In this document: piece by piece, positions 17,723 to 26,394 of the stretch
Layout: each line of letters starts with the position of its first letter
Numbering within the stretch: position 1 is the stretch's first letter
Program-made: the position numbers and the translations under genes
The notes under the pieces: generated by a model
Told to the model about the DNA's origin: nothing
What the model saw: the letters and a program-made list of their open reading frames with translations, nothing else
Database searches by the model: none
Source of the DNA: Thermus caldifontis
Lineage (GTDB): Bacteria; Deinococcota; Deinococci; Deinococcales; Thermaceae
Direction: 5' to 3'
Assembly: GCF_003336745.1 (NCBI RefSeq)
Contig: NZ_QGMX01000002.1
Location: 1-64,000 of the forward strand
DNA length: 64,000 nt

Positions 17723-18186
17723 CTTTCCTCCAAGGGAATGGTCCTTTGCACCTTCAGACCCTGGCGCACCACCTTCTCCGCCCAGGCCTTGGCGCCTTTT
17801 AGGTCATGGTCCCGGTAGTTGCCGCACTCCCTGAAGCTGGCCCCGGGGATAGGCCCCTCATGGAGGAGCACATCCCTTAAGGCGCGCTCCCAGGCCACCA
17901 AAACCCTTTCCTCCTCCAAAGGGCCCTCCACCACCAGGTAAAACCCCGTGCGGCACCCCATGGGGGAAAGGTCAATGACCCCATCCAGGTGGTCGCGGAG
18001 ATAACCCGCCAGAAGATGCTCTAAGGTGTGCAAAGCCCCTGTGGGAATGGCCTCCCGGTTGGGCTGGGCCAGGCGCAGGTCGTACTTCTCCACCAGGCCA
18101 CTTCCCACCCTTTTCCTCCCTGCTAGGCGCACATAGGGAGCCTGGACCTTGGTGTGATCTAGGGAAAAGCTCTCAATCTCAGCCAT
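17719..18186 (-). CDS. luxS: S-ribosylhomocysteine lyase
   Basis: A 155-residue LuxS that splits S-ribosylhomocysteine into homocysteine and the AI-2 precursor. The iron/zinc site is H53-x-x-E56-H57 in HTLEH together with C121 in ECGNYRDHD; C78 in PMGCRTGFY is the catalytic cysteine. The ATG at 18186 (MAEIESF) is preferred over a GTG 18 bp upstream because of a GGGGGAGAG ribosome site. The gene lies 51 bp beyond the distal end of the large CRISPR array on the same strand, so array transcripts could read into it. Confidence 0.93.
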   Translation of the reverse strand: MAEIESFSLDHTKVQAPYVRLAGRKRVGSGLVEKYDLRLAQPNREAIPTGALHTLEHLLAGYLRDHLDGVIDLSPMGCRTGFYLVVEGPLEEERVLVAWERALRDVLLHEGPIPGASFRECGNYRDHDLKGAKAWAEKVVRQGLKVQRTIPLEER

Positions 18187-18219
18187 AGGACAACTCTCCC
18201 CCACCGGTGTGGGAATTTC

Positions 18220-18225
18220 ATCATA
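18220..18225 (-). promoter_or_regulatory. Candidate -10 element of luxS
   Basis: TATGAT on the minus strand in the 51-bp gap between the last CRISPR repeat and luxS. No convincing -35 hexamer exists because that position falls inside the terminal repeat. The predicted 5' leader contains a small hairpin (CCCAC/GTGGG) ahead of the ribosome site. Confidence 0.4.
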
Positions 18226-18237
18226 CTCGGGATACTC

Positions 18238-20592
18238 GGGCCATCCCCACGCGTGTGGGGACTACGGAGTGCTGGCCGCGTAGGCCTCCAGCACCCCCGG
18301 GCCATCCCCACGCGTGTGGGGACTACGCGCCACGCTTGGGTGGAACCAACACGGAGCAACGGGCCATCCCCACGCGTGTGGGGACTACGCCCCGGCGCAG
18401 ATTAGCGCCCAGGCTAGGTTCGGGCCATCCCCACGCGTGTGGGGACTACGTCCGGGTCCACACGGATAGGTTACTGGAGCGATGGGCCATCCCCACGCGT
18501 GTGGGGACTACGTAGCGCTCTCCTGGCCGTACCCACACCGCTAGGGCCATCCCCACGCGTGTGGGGACTACAGGTTCCCGCCTTCACCCGCTCCATGGGC
18601 CTGCGGGCCATCCCCACGCGTGTGGGGACTACGACGTGTATGGCCCCGTATACTACCCGGTCCCTAGGGCCATCCCCACGCGTGTGGGGACTACACGGGG
18701 GCAGTAACTCTGGCCCTCATTAAAGGGACGGGCCATCCCCACGCGTGTGGGGACTACGGAAGGATGATGATGAGGCTGGAAAACCTGACCGGGCCATCCC
18801 CACGCGTGTGGGGACTACTGTCCCTCTCCTCTTTGCCGGGGAAACCGGGGCGGGCCATCCCCACGCGTGTGGGGACTACGCACCAACCCGGTCATCGGCT
18901 CGCACCGAAGCCGGGCCATCCCCACGCGTGTGGGGACTACGAGGTGATGGGGGCCAAGGCGGTGTCGGCGGCCGGGCCATCCCCACGCGTGTGGGGACTA
19001 CGCATTCGCTCTTCCGCCCGCACTCGGCGAACGCGGGCCATCCCCACGCGTGTGGGGACTACATGCAACAACATGGGAGATGGCTCGCACGGGCGCGGGC
19101 CATCCCCACGCGTGTGGGGACTACCGTAGCGGGTGCGAGCCACTGGTGCGGTTGTTGCGGGCCATCCCCACGCGTGTGGGGACTACGGCTCAGAGTGACC
19201 GGATCAAAACCGAAGTAAAGGGCCATCCCCACGCGTGTGGGGACTACCTATGCTGTCCCTGCTGAGAAGCGGACAGGATAGGGCCATCCCCACGCGTGTG
19301 GGGACTACGAGAGACGAAGCCGCAGCACATCGGTCCCGGCCGGGCCATCCCCACGCGTGTGGGGACTACGGCCCTAAAGGCGGGCTCCAGGTCAAGCCTA
19401 GCCGGGCCATCCCCACGCGTGTGGGGACTACGGTGTTATTGCACCGTCCACAACACCTGAGGCAGGGCCATCCCCACGCGTGTGGGGACTACTCCGTGAG
19501 CTCGGTCAAAAGTTTCCCTAGAGCTGGGCCATCCCCACGCGTGTGGGGACTACTAAAGGGGGTCTTTGCCGCTCTAATCGGGGTCCGGGCCATCCCCACG
19601 CGTGTGGGGACTACGGAGGGTTTGTTGGCAGGGGCGTACTCAAAGGCCGGGCCATCCCCACGCGTGTGGGGACTACGTATCCAGCGTCCCCGCGACGGCT
19701 GTGGATCCGGGCCATCCCCACGCGTGTGGGGACTACGCCCGACCCCCAGCTGAGGCATGACTGTCGCACGGGCCATCCCCACGCGTGTGGGGACTACCCA
19801 CCTCAGCCTTCGGGAAGTGTCTAGCATAACGGGCCATCCCCACGCGTGTGGGGACTACTGGAGAACCCCCTCCTCGGGAGAAACTCAGAGTGGGCCATCC
19901 CCACGCGTGTGGGGACTACACGCTGCCAAGTCTCTCAGCCAGACACTCTTTCGGGCCATCCCCACGCGTGTGGGGACTACTGAAGCATGACTCTAAAGAA
20001 GCTCGGCAAAATCGGGCCATCCCCACGCGTGTGGGGACTACAAAGCTTTGGTCTTTCAGCAGGGCCGCGTAAACCGGGCCATCCCCACGCGTGTGGGGAC
20101 TACGCCCAGCGCTACAGGACCGACCCCTGGACCATCGGGCCATCCCCACGCGTGTGGGGACTACGCGGGCTCATCTCTCCCGATGCGGCACAGCAAGCGG
20201 GCCATCCCCACGCGTGTGGGGACTACTAGAGGACGGCGTGGAGGTGGACATAGACGCGCGGGCCATCCCCACGCGTGTGGGGACTACGCCAAGACTCGGG
20301 AAGACTATCAAGACTCTTCGGGCCATCCCCACGCGTGTGGGGACTACGAACTACACCGGTGTTCGCGGCTACGTGGTTATGGGCCATCCCCACGCGTGTG
20401 GGGACTACGCTCGCGCAGGCCACGGAGAGCGTCCGCTACGCGGGCCATCCCCACGCGTGTGGGGACTACGGAAGGCCGAGCTCTTGATAAAGTACGCGAG
20501 CTAGGGCCATCCCCACGCGTGTGGGGACTACACCTTCACTTCCAACGGGAACGGGATGGGGTACGGGCCATCCCCACGCGTGTGGGGACTAC
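18238..20592 (-). CRISPR. CRISPR array 1, 39 repeats and 38 spacers, type I-E
   Basis: Thirty-nine identical 28-bp repeats with starts every 60-63 bp, separated by 32-35-bp unique spacers. In the transcribed (minus) orientation each repeat begins GTAGTCCCC and ends GGGGATGGCCC, with a hairpin of stem CCCCAC/GTGGGG and loop ACGC. Cas6e cleavage at the base of the hairpin would leave an 8-nt 5' handle beginning ATGGCCC. Orientation is fixed by the conserved leader at the 20593 side and by array 2. No repeat at the distal end (18238) is degenerate, and no two spacers looked alike by eye. Open reading frames across it encoding AIPTRVGTT-type repeats are artefacts. Confidence 0.98.
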
Positions 20593-20650
20593 ACATGACC
20601 CAGACGGCAAAAACCCTGCTTGACCCCCCTCTAAGGGTCTGTAAAAAGAG
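20593..20650 (-). promoter_or_regulatory. Leader of CRISPR array 1
   Basis: The 58 bp between the cas2 stop and the first repeat. The repeat-proximal 37 bp (20593-20629) match the leader of array 2 at 33 of 37 positions, ending in GTCTGGGTCATGT in both. TTGACT overlaps the cas2 stop codon and is also present in the second leader, suggesting a shared promoter and integration-site architecture. Confidence 0.85.
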
Positions 20651-21007
20651 TCAATCCAGGGATTGGTTGTCAAGCTCCCTCTGTGCTCGCCTTGCTAAGC
20701 GCTTAAGCTTCTCTGCCTTGCGCACAGCCTCGGCGTTGCGCACAGCTACCAGCATTATACCGTCAAAATTGCGTAGGATGCGGTCTTGATAACCGTGAAG
20801 TCGCAGGGAAAAACCCTGCTCATTATTGGTGCGCCAGGCCATGGCACACCGGCCTTCTCCCGCCTTCTCCACCACCTTTTCCCAAAGGAGATCGCGCACT
20901 GTGGCGCTGACTCGACCGACAAAGACCCCTGTGTCCAACTCCAAGAACCAGCGGGTTAGTTCGCCCCGCAAACTCCTAGGGACCTTCTCCAGGATCAGGA
21001 CCACCAT
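20651..21007 (-). CDS. cas2: CRISPR-associated protein Cas2e
   Basis: A 118-residue Cas2 of the I-E branch, the structural partner of Cas1 in spacer integration. The N-terminus MVVLILEKVPRSLRGELTRW and the following VGRVSATVRDLLWEKV segment are characteristic of Cas2e; the C-terminus is basic. It begins with ATG and overlaps the 3' end of cas1 by 32 bp. Its stop codon is only 58 bp from the first CRISPR repeat, so cas2 coding sequence merges into the array leader. Confidence 0.94.
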   Translation of the reverse strand: MVVLILEKVPRSLRGELTRWFLELDTGVFVGRVSATVRDLLWEKVVEKAGEGRCAMAWRTNNEQGFSLRLHGYQDRILRNFDGIMLVAVRNAEAVRKAEKLKRLARRAQRELDNQSLD

Positions 21008-21935
21008 AGGCCACCCCGCCTTCCACCTCCCCCTCGAGGTCCCAAAGCCCCCCAGGCCGGGTGGGGTCGTCCTCCTCCGCCTCCTCCTCCGGTAGACCTA
21101 AGCCAGAAAAGAGCCAGAGGAGGTCTTCCACCACCCGCTCCAAAAGACGTGACCCGAGAATCTGGTCCCGAAGCTTTTGCCGAACCCGCCTTTCTACCTC
21201 CAAATCGCTTTCGGCCACGGTCAAAAAGGCGGCGGGTACCAGCACCTCGGTCTTGTAAAGGTCAGCAACATCGTAGACAAAGGAAAGGAGCTTTCCCGTG
21301 TGGATAAAGCCTAGGGCCGGACTAAAGCCGCTGGAGACGATGGCAGCATGAGCAAGGCCGTAGAGATAAGCAGCCCCCGCAGACAAGGCCCGGTTCACGG
21401 GATCGGAAGCGGCCCAGTTTCCTCGGTCATAGGACCGCCCCTGCCAGGGCACACCCGTTTCCCGGCTCCAGTGGGCGTAAGCCGCTCTAACCCGAACCCC
21501 CTCGAGGCCCCTTACCTGCTCCAAGGTAAGGTCAGGGGGAAGAGGTTCTTGGAAACGCCTTTGGTACAACCGGAAGACCACCTTAAGGTGAAGGGCAGGG
21601 TCAGCCCAGGCCTTGGCCTGAATCTGGAGCCGGCGGGAGCTTCTGGTGTCTCCTAGGCCTTGGGCGTAGAATCTAGCAAAACCCTCTCCCACCCACGCCA
21701 CGGTGCACCCATTGCCGGCTAGGGCCCGAATGGCCGCATGGGTGATGCGGGTTCCTGGCCCCAGGAAGAGCACCCCCAAGGCTGCCACCGGTACCAAAGT
21801 GAGCCCCTCCTGGTCATAAATGCCGATCCCTTGAGCCTCTTGCTCAATGAAGGCGTGCTCCACATAGAGGTAGGAAAGGCCATCGCGGAACTTCGGGAGC
21901 TCTTTCAGATTGCGCGCACTGGGTACCGGTGGCAT
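20976..21935 (-). CDS. cas1: CRISPR-associated endonuclease Cas1e
   Basis: A 319-residue integrase of the adaptation complex. The metal-binding residues E145, H212 (in FIHTGK) and D225 keep nearly the spacing of E. coli Cas1 (E141, H208, D221), arguing that it is active. The C-terminal 40 residues are acidic and glycine-rich, a tail outside the conserved core. ATG start 8 bp after the cas6e stop. Sits in the cse1-cse2-cas7-cas5-cas6-cas1-cas2 transcription unit. Confidence 0.96.
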   Translation of the reverse strand: MPPVPSARNLKELPKFRDGLSYLYVEHAFIEQEAQGIGIYDQEGLTLVPVAALGVLFLGPGTRITHAAIRALAGNGCTVAWVGEGFARFYAQGLGDTRSSRRLQIQAKAWADPALHLKVVFRLYQRRFQEPLPPDLTLEQVRGLEGVRVRAAYAHWSRETGVPWQGRSYDRGNWAASDPVNRALSAGAAYLYGLAHAAIVSSGFSPALGFIHTGKLLSFVYDVADLYKTEVLVPAAFLTVAESDLEVERRVRQKLRDQILGSRLLERVVEDLLWLFSGLGLPEEEAEEDDPTRPGGLWDLEGEVEGGVAYGGPDPGEGP

Positions 21936-21943
21936 ACCTTTGC

Positions 21944-22561
21944 CTAAGGATGCAGGGAAAGGAGGCCAAGCCCCAGGGCCTTTCCGGGACCAATACCCCG
22001 CTTCAAGGTTTCTATGGCCTTGGCAGGGTCCACCACCTCGAGGGTTCCTTCAAACAGGACAGCCTGGACTTGAATGATGTGGCCTGCCTTTCGTACTTCC
22101 AAAAAGGTGTCCTGGCGAATGGTAGCCCGATACTGGCCCGCTTCCTTCCCTAGGTGAAACCCTCCATCCTCGAGTTTCCGAGCCAACCAGGCCAGCTTTT
22201 CCTCCTGGGTTTTGAGGGCCACCCGCTCTCCCCTATCCCGGGCCCGCTTGCTGGGATTAGCCCGCAGGCGAAAGCGAAGGATCTGACCCTCCCAAAGCGC
22301 CGGTTGGAAGAGCTTGGGTGGATACACCTCGGCGTAGCCCTTCTCCAGGGCATCCCAGTCCGGCAGGGTTAGGGTCTGGACCAGGACCACCGGAGACTCC
22401 GTGCCCCGGGTGGGCTCTAGACGCCAAAGTAGCCTTTCGCTTCCCTCCTTTAAGGCCTGGGATACTGCCCGGGACAGGGTGCGGTGCATCTCATAGGGAC
22501 TTGCCAGGTCCCTCCGGACAGCCTTGGAGCGCAAGTCAAGCTTTAACTTGCTAATCCACAT
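21944..22561 (-). CDS. cas6e: CRISPR RNA endoribonuclease Cas6e
   Basis: A 205-residue RAMP endoribonuclease that cuts pre-crRNA at the repeat hairpin and remains bound. The catalytic histidine is H26 in PYEMHRTL, and the glycine-rich loop GIGPGKALGLGLLS lies at the C-terminus. The protein closely matches what is known of the T. thermophilus Cse3 protein in length and motifs. The ATG at 22561 with GGAG upstream was chosen over a TTG 12 bp earlier; it overlaps cas5 by 11 bp. Confidence 0.95.
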   Translation of the reverse strand: MWISKLKLDLRSKAVRRDLASPYEMHRTLSRAVSQALKEGSERLLWRLEPTRGTESPVVLVQTLTLPDWDALEKGYAEVYPPKLFQPALWEGQILRFRLRANPSKRARDRGERVALKTQEEKLAWLARKLEDGGFHLGKEAGQYRATIRQDTFLEVRKAGHIIQVQAVLFEGTLEVVDPAKAIETLKRGIGPGKALGLGLLSLHP

Positions 22562-23225
22562 GGTTGTCTCCAAAGGAATCCTCCCCGATCACCTGGATAT
22601 GGTCCTGAGAAAGAACCTCCTCTCGGACGTAGCGGGCTCCAAAGCGCCGTTTGGCAAAGGGCGCTATGGGCTGGTCGTAGACCAGGCGCCCATCCGGCGC
22701 CTCGAGGACCAGAAGGAGATCTTCCCTGGGTTTCTCGCGCAGGAGATAGGGGTAGCTCCGCAAGGCCACTTCCAGGGGTTCTTCCCGCAGGCCATCTTTC
22801 AGGTAGATGGGAGGACTGGGCACATAACCCTTCCGGCCCAGGTACAGCACATAGCGGGGATTTGAAAGGGCCTGGTGGGCCGCCTGGAGAAGGGAAGCGG
22901 GGCCCTCGAGGCCTACCAGAAAGGCGGCATCGGAAAGGTAATGGCGCCAACTTTGCACGTTGACCTTCGCTTTAAGGCTAGCGGCGATGATCTCCCGAGC
23001 CGTCTGGTAGTCCACCCGCAGCACTCCCTTCCGGTCCACCCGCACCCCCATGCGCAAGGCCGCCAGGTCGGAGATATCCTCCTCCCGGTCACGGCCGAGG
23101 GCTGCCGCCAAAAGGCCCAGGACCCCGCTTTTGGTGGGGTAAGGCCAGGTGTCCCGGTGGTCAAAGCGGCTCCGGGTACCCCAGGACTGCATGGGGCCTT
23201 GAAGCCGCAAAAGGAGCGTGGGCAT
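22551..23225 (-). CDS. cas5e: Cascade subunit Cas5e
   Basis: A 224-residue RAMP subunit that caps the 5' handle of crRNA in Cascade. The N-terminal MPTLLLRLQGPMQSWG strand and the segment YPTKSGVLGLLAAALG are Cas5e signatures. It begins 1 bp after the cas7e stop and overlaps the cas6e start, so the RAMP genes are translationally coupled. Confidence 0.95.
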   Translation of the reverse strand: MPTLLLRLQGPMQSWGTRSRFDHRDTWPYPTKSGVLGLLAAALGRDREEDISDLAALRMGVRVDRKGVLRVDYQTAREIIAASLKAKVNVQSWRHYLSDAAFLVGLEGPASLLQAAHQALSNPRYVLYLGRKGYVPSPPIYLKDGLREEPLEVALRSYPYLLREKPREDLLLVLEAPDGRLVYDQPIAPFAKRRFGARYVREEVLSQDHIQVIGEDSFGDNHVD

Positions 23226-23226
23226 G

Positions 23227-24351
23227 TTAACCTCCCAGGGCCAGCAACTCCCTAAGGGCCTTCTCCACTTCCTGCTTCAAGGACTCCAGCCCATCCACCA
23301 GGGGAATGCCCTTCACCTCCGTTTCGGTGAGGTTAACAGCGCCCTTCCGTTCCTTTTCCAACGAGCCGTAGGCACGGTCGAACTTATCCCACTCCCGCAC
23401 CAGGGCCTCCACGGAAAGGGCAGAAAGAGACTTGCCATCCTGAGGCCAGAGGGGCCGCTCAAAGGCGGTGGCCAAGTTGCGGGGGAGGCCCTCCCCGGCC
23501 CTGCAAGCCAGGAAGAGGGGCGGGTTATAGGCAGCAAAGCTATTTTGTTTGCCCGAAGGTAGGGTTAAAGCGAAGGCCTCGAGGAACGCCAGGGCTCCCT
23601 TTATGGACAAATCCACATCCCCCTGAAGGTTGGTCACCAACTGGTCCAGGTTCACCACCGCATACCGGTACATGGTGGCGGAGTAAAACTCCACATCCCC
23701 CATCATCCCCGCCCCAGTGTCCTCCTTGGGATTCAGGTCGTCCACGGCGGTGTAAAAGTCAAACTCCCGGTCCACCTTGTGGGTGGAAAGGGCGTGGGCC
23801 ACCTGAGCCGCTGCATCCACTCCTAGCTCAGGGCGATCCGCCAGCATGCGGCCAAAAAGGGCCAGGTCCACAGCCTTGCCACCGTCCAGGATCCTTTCCA
23901 AAGATCTTTTGAGCTCCGGATCCACCTCTGCGCTCTTTTTACCCTTAGCCGGCCCGGCGTTCAGCTTCTCCAGGTTATCCCGGATCAACCCCGCCAGCCG
24001 GGTAAGCTCGCGGTTTCCCAGGAAGAGCAAGTATTCCGTTCTTCCCTCCTTGAACCCAAAACCCAGGGTGTTGAGCGCATTTTCCACCGCCAGGCGGGCC
24101 TGCTCCTGGGGAATATCCGAAAGCTTCTCCAAAAGGGCATCCAGCAGACGCCGGGTGCGTACGGCCCTTTCCTCCGCTGAAAGCAAGGGCCAGTCCCTAA
24201 AGGCCACCCGCACCGCGCGCTTCTGAGCCTGGCTGGAGATTCGGGCCCGCCGGTATCCGCCAAACAAGGCATCCTTTGGGCTTCCCGTATCGTCCCGGTT
24301 CAGGTTGCTGGGGGCCACCGTCTGAATAACGTGCACTTCCAAAAGCTTCAT
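23227..24351 (-). CDS. cas7e: Cascade backbone subunit Cas7e (Cse4/CasC)
   Basis: A 374-residue protein forming the six-copy crRNA-binding backbone of Cascade. Conserved elements are VHVIQTVAPSNLNRDDTGSP near the N-terminus, RARISSQAQKRAVR, and the GAGMMGDVEFYSATMYRY region. Length is typical. ATG start 20 bp after cse2. Confidence 0.95.
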   Translation of the reverse strand: MKLLEVHVIQTVAPSNLNRDDTGSPKDALFGGYRRARISSQAQKRAVRVAFRDWPLLSAEERAVRTRRLLDALLEKLSDIPQEQARLAVENALNTLGFGFKEGRTEYLLFLGNRELTRLAGLIRDNLEKLNAGPAKGKKSAEVDPELKRSLERILDGGKAVDLALFGRMLADRPELGVDAAAQVAHALSTHKVDREFDFYTAVDDLNPKEDTGAGMMGDVEFYSATMYRYAVVNLDQLVTNLQGDVDLSIKGALAFLEAFALTLPSGKQNSFAAYNPPLFLACRAGEGLPRNLATAFERPLWPQDGKSLSALSVEALVREWDKFDRAYGSLEKERKGAVNLTETEVKGIPLVDGLESLKQEVEKALRELLALGG

Positions 24352-24371
24352 GCCACCACCTCCTTATCCCT

Positions 24372-24887
24372 TTACGAGCCTTGGCCTTCCGCCAAAGCTT
24401 CCTTTCTCACCTCTTCGGCACCGTAAAACTCCCTGGCCCAGCGGGCCTGTACTCTTCTTCTGGGGTCAAACCAACGAAGTAGGTCCTCGAGGAGTTGGGC
24501 AAAGTCCAAAGCTCCCTCCACCAGCCCCACCGCCTGCCTAAGACGGTGGGCGATCTGGTCCCGATCCGCATCCAGTAGGGCCAGGAAACGCTTCTCCTGG
24601 CTGTCGGACTGCCGGGCCTGCTTGGCCTCCCAAAGAGCCCGGGCCAAGGTGCGTCCCTCCCGGTGCTCCCCGTCCTTCAAGGCAAAGAGCCCCGCCACCA
24701 GGTAATAAGCCTCCCGCCGCCACCCATCATCCCCTGTCTTTTGGAGGAAGGGTTCCACATAGGGCATGGCCGGAGGATACCCCCCAGGATCAAAGGCCAG
24801 GCTCCGCCTTAAGACAGCCCTCGCCCGCGTCCATTCCCGGTGCGACCTTAGAGCTTCTAACCACTCCAAAAATCCCTTCCCGCTCAC
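24372..24887 (-). CDS. cse2: Cascade small subunit Cse2 (CasB)
   Basis: A 171-residue, largely alpha-helical protein rich in arginine, present as two copies in the inner belly of Cascade where it stabilises the R-loop. Family features include the helix RARAVLRRSLAFDPG and the C-terminal LLEDLLRWFDP. Begins with GTG overlapping the cse1 stop as GTGA. The family varies strongly, so assignment also rests on position between cse1 and cas7. Confidence 0.92.
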   Translation of the reverse strand: MSGKGFLEWLEALRSHREWTRARAVLRRSLAFDPGGYPPAMPYVEPFLQKTGDDGWRREAYYLVAGLFALKDGEHREGRTLARALWEAKQARQSDSQEKRFLALLDADRDQIAHRLRQAVGLVEGALDFAQLLEDLLRWFDPRRRVQARWAREFYGAEEVRKEALAEGQGS

Positions 24888-26341
24888 CCCTTCACCTCCT
24901 TTTCCCTGAGTTCAGCTACCACACCACGGAAAGCCCGCTCTGACTCCGCCAGTGCCCTGAGGTGCCTGGCCTCCGTGCCCACAAACCGGCGGGTCTCTTC
25001 CCAGGCGCGTTGCGCAGCCTTCAGGATGCGGTTCCGCCAAAGGTCCAGAATCCCTTCTTGGTGCAGACGGCTGAGGAAGTCCGTAAAATCCAGATCCAGC
25101 TGCGCCCAGTAGAGGGAAAGGAGGGGTAAGGAGTTGGCGAAGTTTTGCAACTCGGAAGCGTCCCGGGACCCCAACACTCCCTGAGCCACCCGCCACGCCA
25201 CGCCCCTAAGGCCCTTGGCGGCGTCCTCAGCCAGCTGGAGGGCTCTTTGGAGCAAAAGCTCTCCCTTGGGGGTGACCAGGCCCTTGGGGATGGGGTAAAC
25301 CTCCCGTCGAATGTCCAGTATCTTGGCCTGGTCCGAAACCTGACCCAAAACCCGGAGGGTGAAGGCCGCACCCTCCTCCTCCAGTTCGCCCGCATGCCGC
25401 AAGACCGCTGGCCAGGCGCCACCTGCAGCAGGAAGCATCGCCCCGAAATCCCGCCAGAAACTCCTTTCCATGCTCAAGCGCAAAGGAAAGATGGCTCCCC
25501 TATTGTCTTTCCGGTAAGCCACCATGGGATCCCGCCAAGCCACCTCCTGGGGTTCCACTCCTGGGCCATAGCCCATCCACCTTACCCCCTGGCCCTCGTC
25601 CACCAGAAGCACACCCCGGCTGGGCCAGACGTACACTACGCCCACCCCACTCAAAGGCCATCGGATGGCGTACCCCTTTACGTCTTGGGTCCTTAGGGGT
25701 TTCCGCTCCCAAATGGGAACGCCGGGATCCTCCTGGGGTACCAGGTTCAACACCAGGGTTTGGAACAGGTCCGTCCCCATGGCCAAAAAAGCTGCCGGGC
25801 GGGCTAGAGGAGCATCCTTGGCCGAGGTGACCCCAAGCCTTCGTAAGAGGCCCCCGGGAGCAAAGGCCTGGTGCACCAACAAGGCCCGGGCTACCTCGGG
25901 ATAGGAAGCCAGGGGAGGGTCTTTGTCAACGGTGTGATCAAAGAGGGTGGGATTATTGCCATTGGCCAACTGGGGAAGGAGCTTGCTCCAGGGAAGGAGA
26001 TCCTCCTGAGGAAGGTCGGGAATCTGCAAAAAGGGGGTGGCCTCGTGGAAAAGGTAGAAGCGATCCCGATACCGTTCCAGGTACCCCTCGATGCTCTCCC
26101 GGTCAAACTCCCCTCTTTCCCAAAGCGCTAGGGCTTCATATTTATCCCTTACAGGAGGCAAGGCCCGGTAGAGCACCGCCAGGAGCAGGCGGTGCAAGGC
26201 AGCCTCCTCCAGGGGGAACGGGGTCTCAATGCGGGTGATGGTGTGGGCGTTGACCAGGGCCTCCCTTATACCCACCTCCTCAACCCTTCCGTTCCGCAGC
26301 ACTGGAATCCAAGGTTCCTCTATAAGGTTGAACTTGGCCAC
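24884..26341 (-). CDS. cse1: Cascade large subunit Cse1 (Cas8e)
   Basis: A 485-residue protein that recognises the PAM and recruits Cas3. The N-terminus FNLIEEPWIPVLR is the family hallmark, followed by the loop region LLPQLANGNNPTLFDH and a C-terminal helical bundle. Start is GTG at 26341 with the strongest ribosome site of the locus (AAAGGAGGTG). A TATCTT hexamer 18 bp upstream of the start, preceded by a palindrome, marks its own promoter, so it is the first gene of the Cascade-adaptation unit. Confidence 0.95.
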   Translation of the reverse strand: MAKFNLIEEPWIPVLRNGRVEEVGIREALVNAHTITRIETPFPLEEAALHRLLLAVLYRALPPVRDKYEALALWERGEFDRESIEGYLERYRDRFYLFHEATPFLQIPDLPQEDLLPWSKLLPQLANGNNPTLFDHTVDKDPPLASYPEVARALLVHQAFAPGGLLRRLGVTSAKDAPLARPAAFLAMGTDLFQTLVLNLVPQEDPGVPIWERKPLRTQDVKGYAIRWPLSGVGVVYVWPSRGVLLVDEGQGVRWMGYGPGVEPQEVAWRDPMVAYRKDNRGAIFPLRLSMERSFWRDFGAMLPAAGGAWPAVLRHAGELEEEGAAFTLRVLGQVSDQAKILDIRREVYPIPKGLVTPKGELLLQRALQLAEDAAKGLRGVAWRVAQGVLGSRDASELQNFANSLPLLSLYWAQLDLDFTDFLSRLHQEGILDLWRNRILKAAQRAWEETRRFVGTEARHLRALAESERAFRGVVAELREKEVKG

Positions 26342-26359
26342 CGCTGCACCTCCTTTCTC

Positions 26360-26391
26360 AAGATAGGACCGGATTCCGACATCCCCTGTCG
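26360..26391 (-). promoter_or_regulatory. cse1 promoter with palindromic operator candidate
   Basis: On the minus strand the palindrome CGACA-GGGGA-TGTCG (26377-26391, extendable to 7-bp arms) is followed by exactly 11 bp and then TATCTT (26365-26360) as -10 element. The palindrome covers where a -35 hexamer would be, fitting binding of an activator or repressor. The same arrangement occurs before cas3. The region could also form a stem-loop after cas3-proximal transcripts. Confidence 0.6.
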
Positions 26392-26394
26392 GAT

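Noticed and set aside
18192..18222. A possible degenerate 40th repeat between array 1 and luxS (CCCCCACCGGTGTGGG)
   Set aside because: It lies about 46 bp, not about 61 bp, from the neighbouring repeat, shares only the stem, and overlaps the luxS ribosome site; more likely a local hairpin.
18207..20623. Several open frames across CRISPR array 1 encoding repeated AIPTRVGTT or GPSPRVWGL peptides
   Set aside because: They are translations of the 28-bp repeats; periodicity follows the array and there are no ribosome sites.
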